DNA of 64,000 nt from Peromyscus leucopus. Lineage: Eukaryota; Chordata; Mammalia; Rodentia; Cricetidae. Position numbers and translations under genes: made by a program. The stretch spans positions 7,083,501 through 7,147,500 of the forward strand of contig NC_051069.1 in the NCBI RefSeq assembly GCF_004664715.2, written 5' to 3'. How positions within the stretch are numbered: position 1 is the stretch's first letter; each line of letters begins with the position of its first letter. Shown piece by piece: positions 26,600-36,500 of the stretch. The notes under the pieces were generated by a model, which was given only the letters and a program-made list of their open reading frames with translations, searched no databases and was not told the origin of the DNA.

Positions 26600-27527
26600 G
26601 TAAAAACTAAAAGATCATTTTAAAAATGGTAAGAGAAAAAACACAAAATTATTCCCTACATCTTTTTCACTTGTTTGGTCTATTTGCAGTACTAGGGATT
26701 GAACCCGAGGCTTTGTGCATTCTAACCAAGTGCTCCCCCACTGAGTTATCCCCAGAAGTCTTTTAGCATCTCTAAAAGTCAGAATTCCAACTGGAAAGGG
26801 AAGGCTGCTGAACCATCCACTCCGTCAAGTTCCGCCTACTCACGGCTGGAGCTAGGGCTCCCAGTGTCATCTGGATGGAAAACACTACTTAGAAGGGGGA
26901 GGGGAGAGGAGGGAAATCCAAACTGGGAAAAACAAGACTCTTGTAAGCCCTTCCCACATCCTTCCCCCACTCTTAGCCCTCAGCAGTAACCTAAATAAAG
27001 AATATTTGAGCTGGAAGATACTATATTTTTAGATGAGAAAACCAGGACCCAGGGGTCCAGTGAGCTGCTAGCAACCACTGCACATGTGAAAAGTAGCTTT
27101 AAGGTCACCGGGTGCTTGGCTCATCAGTCTGGAAATGCCCATTTCCAGACCTTGATCGTATTATGCCAGTCTGCTTAGACCCCAGTGGGAAGCAGCCTGA
27201 GGCACCCAGGGACAAGTAGCTCTCAGCTTTTAACCAAAGAAGAGAGTAACAGTACCTTGCAGAACACTGATGGGGGGCGGTTTGATGCTGTGGTTAGTCC
27301 TAAGCACAGCTGGTTTAAAGAGGTGAAAGAAGCCAGCCAGCCATGGTAGCTCACACATATAATACCAACACTCTGGAGCTGAGGTGGGAAGACAGTCAAA
27401 GAATTTGAGACCCACTTGGGAGTTCTAAGACAGTCTAAAGCTGGGCTTGGAGGCACACACCTTTGTTCCCAGAATTGGAGAGGTGGGCTGATCTCTTTGA
27501 GTTCCAGGCCACAGTCTAATGCAGAGC

Positions 27528-27574
<47 letters not shown>

Positions 27575-30500
27575 TTAAATAAATGAATGAACGAACAAAT
27601 GGACAAATGGGTAGGAGGTAAAACTGACAAGATTGCCACCTCCAAAAACAAAAACACTCAACACCTTATAAAGATGCCATCCTAATACCTGGATGTGAAG
27701 TGATCACCTCAGGAGCAACTCCACTGAGAAGAATCAAGACACTGGACTTGGGCTTCCCCTCCTGACCAGAAGGCAACTGCCAACCAGACTCAGACATGCA
27801 AGGAAAGCCCTAAGAACTACCAGAAGCCGAGGGTGAAGTCCTAGGCCATTTCACCAGCTAGGAAAGTGGCTGCAGATCTCCCTCCTAGCTCAGCTACAAA
27901 CAACAGTTCCCTCACTCCCATTCCAAAAACCCAGTTTTCCCTTTTTTCCTTTCTAGATGGTCTGTCACCATTAGTCCCACACAGGCCCTGAACTCAGCCA
28001 TCTAAATGATTCTCCCCCTCAACTTCTCAAAAGCATCTAGGACAGCAGATACATGCTACTGAACCTATATTACCAGACTTCGTTTATGCACTGCACATAG
28101 CGCAGTAAGAAGAGCAGTAAAAGAACCACTCGCCGACTCCTCTTATAACGGCAGGGAGAGAAGAAGGCGATTAAGACTCAGGGTAAGGGCTGGGCATGGT
28201 GGCACAGGTCTTGAACCCCAGCACTCAGGAAGCAGAGGCAGGTGGATCTCTGTGAGGTCCAGGCCACCCTGGGATACACAGTGAGTTCCAGCCTTACACA
28301 GAGAGACTGTCTCAAAACACAAACAAACCCAGGGTAAGATGCAAGCATTGCCTTTATTCCTCTCCTGAGAGCCTCAGTGCTTTCATCTGCCCACAGGAAA
28401 GCAAAGGGGGTGCTGTACAAAGGGACAGAGAAGGCAAAACTGAGAATAAGGCAAAAGCCAGGCGGTGGGACTTCAGGCCACGCTGGGCCCAGGGCTGCAA
28501 GGGGAGTGGGTCACTGCTGGGCCAGTGCTGAGGCTGCCAGGTGGACACCTCAGGGCAGCCACACCCTGACCTCAGTGGCCAGATTTTTTTTTCTTTGGTG
28601 TGCTCCAGGGTAGAGGGTAGGATTCTGCTTAGGTCCCAGGCTTGGGCTTGGCACAGCAGCTACTCTCACCCCTCCCAGGGAAAGAAGGCCCTGAGTGGGG
28701 CCACTTGACGCGGGGTGGATGGAATGTAGCAACATGGCCCGCAGACCCAGGACTTATAAGGCACTAAGAGAGGACACAAGGAAAGAGTGAGCAGTATACA
28801 GCGGTAGGCAGTGGCTGTGAACCTAGAGACACAGGCTCCCTGGAGTCCAGTGCTCAGAGGACATGCTTCCTCTGCTTCCTATGGAGCTCTGGGGTGGCTC
28901 AGGGGCTCCCTAACTCACTAACCAGATCTTCTCCAGGCACTTCATCCCACAGCTGTCAGTCACCATCACTAAATCAGCCTGGTGGAAAGACCGAGGCCTC
29001 TGTGTCTGCCCTATCATTCTGACCCCCCGGCAAACTCCAGCCCCCGATTACATGTCCTCAGAGGCTGGCTGTGAGGGTGTATTCCGACCCACACTTTGTG
29101 GTTATACTCATCCATATGAACCATCCACACAGGCTTGTGAGCCTGACGCTGTAGCAGGTGATGTAGCAGGTGAAACAGGTACTGGCCTCCATTTTACAGA
29201 CAAACCAGCTCAGGGATTAGATGGCCTGTGGCCTCGAGTTGCCTAGACATTTTGGGCTCTTCCTCTCTAGGCTGTAAAACATACCCTAGAATATTGACTA
29301 CATAGAGTGGGAAGGACAGGGACCGGGGACAATCCAGCTAAGGTGACAGCAAGTTATCTAAGGGGAGAAACACAGCTGGTCGTGTATAAAGTACTATGTA
29401 AGGCTTCAGACTTCATCCTCTAAACCAGCCCTAGCCTCAGGAGAGAAGGCTTCATGTTTTATGAACACAATCAGTCAAAGCCTGTCATGTGCACTGACCT
29501 ATGTCTCATTCAGAAAACTAGAGCTGACATGAAGTGCCACGCTGTGCAGAGAGGGTGCCACAGCAGGATGCTGGAGACAGATGCAATGGGTCCTGACTGC
29601 CATGTGGCCCCAGGCAAAACCAGAGGCCACAGCCAGAGGCAAGGCTCCCTGGGCATTAAAGGAGGTCTCCCAAGTCCACCTACCGCCCCACTCCCACTGC
29701 TGCTGTGTGATCAGCTACCATGATCCATCACTCGCCTATATGCCCAGCGGCTCAGCCACTGTTCTACGGCTGTGAAGAGACACCATGACCAAGGCGCTCT
29801 TACAAAAGAAGACATTGAATTGGGGCTGGCTGGCAGTTTCAGAGGTTTCGTCCATGATCATGGATCATGGCAGGAGCATGGCAACACACATGACACTGGG
29901 GTAGTTGCTGAGAGCTACATCCTGATCCGCAGGTCAATAGAGAGAAAGAAACACTGGGCCGGATGCGGGCTTTTGAAACCTCAAAGCCCACCCCTAGTGA
30001 CACACTTCCTCCAATAAAGCCACCTCCTAATCCTTCTAATCCTATCAAAGAGTTCCACTCCCTGGTGACTAAGCATCCATACGGCAAGGGGTGGCCATAG
30101 TCAGATCGTGGAGAGCTGACATGGAGCTCAATGTGGCCAGTGCTTATGACCAATAGCAGAACAGAAGCAAGCAAGGGCAGGCCACGCCACGCCACCACAC
30201 AGCAATTCAGCTCCGTTCTGGATGGCTTTGAATCAGGGACTGCCTTCTCTCTCTCTATTGGTCCAGGACCCAATGGGATAAGTGGCTTAAAACAAAGAAA
30301 AGGCAGAATCTTCCATCCATGCTGTGGCCCTACTTTTGGAACTTAGCAACACCAACCCAGAAGGTGGAGGAAGCCAGCATTTTCAAACACTAAATGGGGT
30401 ATCCTGCCACTTTACTGAAGGCGTGTTATCAGCTGCAGGAGTTCCTTGGTAGAATTTTTGGGGTCACTTATGTATACTATCATATCATCTGCAAATAGTG

Positions 30501-33500
30501 AAAGTTTGACTTCTTCCTTTCCAATTTGAATCCCCTTGATCTCCTTTTGTTGTCTTATTGCTCTAGCTAGAACTTCAAGTACTATATTGAATTAATATGG
30601 GGAGAGTAGACAGCCTTGTCTTGTTCCTGATTTTAGTGGAATCGCTTTGAGTTTCTCTCCGTTTAATTTGATGGTGGCTTTTGGCTTGCTGTAAATTGCC
30701 TTTATTATGTTTAGGTATGTTCCTTGTATTCCTGATCTCTCTAAGACCTTTATCATGAAGGGGTGTTGGATTTTGTCAAAGGCTTTTTCAGCATCTAATG
30801 AGATGATCATGTGGGTTTTTCTTTTTTCTTTCAGTTTGAATATCTCTAGGATGGCAGTAGTCACTTGAGAGCCAGACCATTCATTTCTTTAATTAAGATG
30901 CACACAGCAGTCTGTGGCAAGGGAGTCCCATGTCCAAATGACTAAGGGTTATGACTCCTGTAGAGACTTTAAAATATAACTAAGTCGTTTTCATTACTCC
31001 CAGACTATGGCAATTGTAAACATGTATGACAAAATCAATCTTTCGGCTCCAGCTGATCCCTCACCTTCCACTGCCGACCAGTCTTAGGTTGCCACCAAAC
31101 CAAGAACAAACGGCCTGGACTCATTCACTAGGTCCCTCTACTTTTGGGACACAAACATGACCCAGAGCAGAACCCTCAAAATTTGTGGTTGCATGATGAT
31201 GATTTAAACCCAGCACTCCAGAGCAAAGGCAAGCAAATCTCTGAGTTTGAGGCCAGCCTGGTCTACTTAACAAGTTCTAGTATTACTAAGGCAAAGACCC
31301 TGTCTCGAAACAAAACAAAAAAATTTTTTTCTTTTTGGGGGGCCGCAAGGGTAGATGCTCAGACACAGGATATCTGATTGGCAAGTACAAAGCTCTGGGT
31401 TTGATCACCAGCACCAGGAAAAACAGCAACTGATTACAGACACCTTTTCTGCTCTTCTCCACCCCACCTCACCAGCTCTAATGTAAAACAGAAGAGGTAC
31501 AATATGTGGTTAAGCACTAACTCTAGACTCACCACTTAACAGCCCTGTGAAAGCAAACCTCTCAGCTCGGTTTCCTCTTTTATAAAAGTGATAATGTAAG
31601 GACTTGGCAGTGCTATTGTGAAAGTAGGAATTAAGATGGAGATGCCCGGGACACAGACACTGCAGACTGGCTTACTCTTAACTATCTCCTTCTCTGAGCT
31701 GAGAAGACAGACACATTCACAACAGCCCCTAGACAGGAGAGGAGACTGACCTCCTCACAAAATCCTCCTGGGTCACGCCTAGGTAAGTGCCTGCAAGTAT
31801 AGAAGTCTTCCTTCCCTCATACTGAAAAGCTTGCCAACAAGCACCAAGATGTCCCACCGTCTTTTAAATGTGTTGTTGTTGGGGGAGGAGGTTATCTTGT
31901 TGTTTGGGGGGGGGGGGTTTCCTTTGTTTTTTGTTTTCTCTGTGTAGCCCTGGAACTTGCTGTATAGAAGAGGCTATCTGCCTGCCTTTGCCTCCCAAGT
32001 ACTGGGATTAAAAGGTGTGGGCCACCATGCCTGGTCTTTTGTGGGAAGAAAGGGTCTCAGTAGCCCAAGATAATCCAACTGTGGTGGTCTGAAAAAGAAT
32101 GGTCCCCATAGGCTCATATATTTGAATACTTAGTCACCAGGGAGTGGCACTATTTGAAAGGATTAGGAGGTGTGGCCTGGTTGGAGGAAGTGTGTGACTG
32201 GGGGTGGGCTTTGAGGTCTCAAAAGCCATGCCAAACTCAATCCCTCCCTCCCTTCCTTCCTCCCCACCTTGCTGCCATGCTTCCCATTATGATGATAATG
32301 GACTAAACCTCCTAAACTGCAAGCAAGCCCCTAGTTAAATGCTTTCACTTTTTTCTTTTATATGAGCTGCCTTGGTCACAGTGCCTCTTCACAGCAAGGG
32401 AACACTGACCAGGACACCAATTTACAATATAGCCAATGACCTTAACTCCCATCCCTCTTGCTCCCGTCCCAAACGCTGAGATTCGAAGCATTCAACACCA
32501 CATCTAGCTTTGTTTGCCTTTGGTGTGTGTATTGGGCAGGCTCTTGCTCTGTAGCCCTCACTGGCTTAGAAATTCTTGTGTAGCTGGCCTTGAACTTGAG
32601 ACAGTCTTCCTGTCTCTACTTTTTTTTTTTTTTTTTTTTTTTGTTTTTTGAGACAGGGTTTCTCTGTGTAGCTTTGCGCCTTTCCTGGAGCTCACTTGGT
32701 AGCCCAGGCTGGCCTCGAACTCACAGAGATCCGCCTGGCTCTGCCTCCCGAGTGCTGGGATTAAAGGCGTGCGCCACCACCGCCCGGCCTGTCTCTACTT
32801 CTTAAGAGCTGGAATTACATGCATGAACCATCATGAATATCTTTCAAATGTTTCTGATGTCAGAGAAAAGAAAAGGGAGATGGGGGGCTGGAGTGATGGC
32901 GCAACTGTTAAGAGCCCTTACTGAGCCTGCATGATACCTAAGTTCAATTCCCTGAACCCACCTGTAATTGCAGTCCAGAGGATCTGATGCCCCCTCCTGG
33001 CCGACATGGGCACTGTACTCACATACAATGACTCACACATATACTATATACATAACTAAAACATAAATTTGGGGGGGGGGAGATGCCAAGCCACAAACTT
33101 AACAGAAGAATTCCTTTAGACCAACAGTTCTCAACCTTCCTGATGCTGCAACCCTTTAATACAGTTCAGTCCCTCATGTTGTGGTGACCCCACAACCAAA
33201 AAATATTTCTATTGCTACTTCATAACTGTAATTTTGCTACTGTTATGAATCACAATGTAAATATCTGACATGCAACCCCAAAGGGGTCATGACCCACCAT
33301 TTGAGAACTGCTGATTTAGACTAACCTTCACCTGTCCATCCCTGCAGGCCTAATACCCTCCTACTTACCCACACCTCAGAGAGGAAGATTAAGCTCTAAC
33401 TTCTCAGAGGTGCCAGGGACCTGTTTCCTGACATCCTCTGACACCCCAGCCATTATGGGAAAGGAAGGTAGCAACCATAGGTTCAATTGTAGATACCTTG

Positions 33501-36500
33501 ACCATCATTAACTCCTGACATTCTACAGTTTATAACTAGGTTAACATAAAACTTTTTACAAGCTGGGAGTGATGGCACATGCCTTTAATTCCAGCATTGG
33601 GGAAGGAGAAGGAGGAAGAGGAGGAGGAGGATCTCTGTTAGTTTCAGGTCATCCAGGGTTAGATAATGAGACCCTGTCTTATGAACAAACATCTTTAAAG
33701 TCTTAGAAACTTATATCCTCAACTCAGGAATCCAAATATTATACTTCAATGACCTAAGGATGCTTCCTAATTAAAAAGTACTATAGATTAATCCCAGCAC
33801 CTGGGAGGCAGAGGCAGGCCAAGTTCTAGGCCAGCCAGGGCTATTAAAAACAAAATTACTGTAGGGACTGGGATGCAACTCAGTGACAAACCCCTTGCTT
33901 AGCATAGGTGATGCCTTGTTATCAATCCTTAAAACAAAACAAATACAAAAAGTAACTATAGCCAAGTCTCCAAACTCATCAAATTACATGTTGGATAAAT
34001 GTAGCTTTATCAGTGTCAATCATACTGCAATAAAGTAGTTTTCAGTAACACTGAGTGTAGCAGCACATATCTGTAATCCCAGTTTTTAGAAGGCTGAGGC
34101 AGGAGGTTCAAGAATTTGAGGTCATGAGGACTGAGCTACATTGTTTCAGGTCAGCCTAGCATGCTGCCAGCCTGGGCAATGTAGCAAGATCCTCTCAATA
34201 TATAAACACCATACACAATGCTCTCCAGAGACACTAATACCTAGCCATCCAGGACAATCACTAGGATTATCCAGTAGAATCACTAGAATCTAAGCAGGAT
34301 TTTCAGAATCTATGTGACACTATCTGGTACTCCATCAAGGCCCACCTGGAAGAGGATATAGCCTTAGACCAAACAGTAACTTCAGCTTCTCCCCTTAATT
34401 CCTCACTGTCCTCTTTAGCCTCCAAAGGATATCAAAGCTTTTAACACATCTGCTCAAGTGCAAGAAAATGGCAGCTTCCTCCCTCCTTCACATGCTCTCA
34501 GGCTTTTCATGATGTGGCGTTTGCTATTTCTCCACATAGCAAACTCCTGGTAGTTACCGAAATAAACCATGAGGTCTCATAACCCATGAGACCCTGCTCC
34601 CCAGCTTTGCTTTTGAAATACAGCCTCACTACGTAGCCAAGTTAGCCTTGAACCTAGGATTCTCCTGTCTCTGTCTTGGGAATCATCCTTTGACCTATGC
34701 CGTACTTTTTGGAATGCCCTTTCCACTCACTACACAACCTCCTACTCCACTCATCCTCATCTCAGGGAGAGCTAACCTCTAACTTCATGGTGTCACTATG
34801 GTGCCACTGGATTAGACATACCACCACTGCCAGGCAAGTCCTCCTCACACACACACCCCACCCCACCCCACCTGCAACCTTTCATCTGTATCCCAGAGAA
34901 GGAACCTGATGCTCACAATATGGATGAAGCTCCTTGGGTAGAGCAAGAAGCAAGCAGGGAAACCTGACTGACTGTAAGAGGCAGTTCAAAGTAAGGGATT
35001 CCTCCTAGCACTGAGGAAATGCATCATTCTCCTGCAACCTGGTACCCTTAGGAAATGAGATGTTAAAAGGACAGTAGCTTTTACTTCTCTAGGCTTGTTA
35101 TAGCTAATCAATAGATGATTAGGAAGAGCCAGTTTGAGCCACAGCAGTAAATCACCAATGTTAACAGCATTAGCTGGATGATGGTTCTTAGGGATTGTAA
35201 AACTGACTGCCTGGGACCCTCTAAACTAAAGCAGACTAGTTTCCCCCAAGCAACCAAAAGGAGACAGAGCTGAGAGTTCCTGAGCTACTGGCCAGAATGC
35301 TGCTGAAGGAAGGGAGACTGGAACTGAACTGGACACCAAGAGATCACCAAGCCCCCAGTTTTCTTTTATTTAAAAACTTTCAATCATATTTTAATGTGAT
35401 TGTGGTGGTGGAGAAAGACTGTCAGGGTGCATATGTAGAGACTAGAGGACAACTTCCAGGAATCCATTCTCTCTCTCCACCATGTAGATCCCAAGGACCA
35501 GGTAATCCGGCTTGGTAGCCAACGCCTTACCCAGTGAGCCATTTCACCAGTTCTATTTTATTTTAAAATATGAAATGCTTCATGAGATTTCATTTCTTCT
35601 TCAACAGAGCCATGCTAATCGGCCCTTTATTATTCTAATTTTAGTGTATGTGCCACCCAAATGAGGACCTGCTGACCACCAGAACTCTGCTAAACACTAA
35701 ATCCAAGCCCATGTCCCTCTGCTGGTACCACTACAAGACTCTGAATCATCAAGGCTATAGCATACCCCAAGGACCATAGGAAAAGCGGTGACTCTACTTT
35801 TTGAATAGCCTCTTTCCCAGAAAGGGAATTTTGAAAAGCAGCCAAGGCACCAAGGTGGTGGTGGCCCAAGCCTTTAATCCCAGCACTCAGGACGAAGAGG
35901 CAGGAGGATCTCTTTGAGTTCGAAGCCGGCCTGGTCTACAGACTGAGTTCCAGGGCATTAGGGTCTACACAGAGAAACCCTGTCTCGCAAACAAAACAAA
36001 ACAAACGAAAAAGTAGACAAGGCCCACACACTTCTTCCAACTCTTCAGTGTGGCCAACGTTTAATTCCCAGCCAGAACCGTGGGTCTGAGGATCTGGTCA
36101 GACTTTCAGTATGAAGTCCCTGATGAAGGCCAACCTTTTAAGAGATGCAAGACTGGGGTCGATCCTTGCACAACTTGAGGAACCACTGCCCCCCCATCCC
36201 AATTTCAGCACAAGGGATGAGAAAACAAGCTGAGATCACAGACACACCAGCTAACAACAGGCACGCATCACCGCCCTCCCCTGCCCCCCAATTCTCATGG
36301 GAGATTCTAAAATTCAGGTAGCTCAGGATGGGGTCCTGCAGACATTAAGGTCCAAAGAGGCCAGAGCTAACAGAAACCAAAACCAGCCGCCACTCCTGCT
36401 ACTCTAGCCAAAGAGATGCCAGACCCTCCGTTCCCATCTCTTGAGTGAAGTGACTCGTTGCATGTAATTTTCTGCCTCCGTGTGCCCAAAGCAGGATCCA

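Noticed and set aside
30592..30864. Reverse-transcriptase-like protein, considered as an active gene
   Set aside because: It is a 475-bp internal fragment of L1 ORF2 without start, catalytic remainder or L1 ends; it is a relic.
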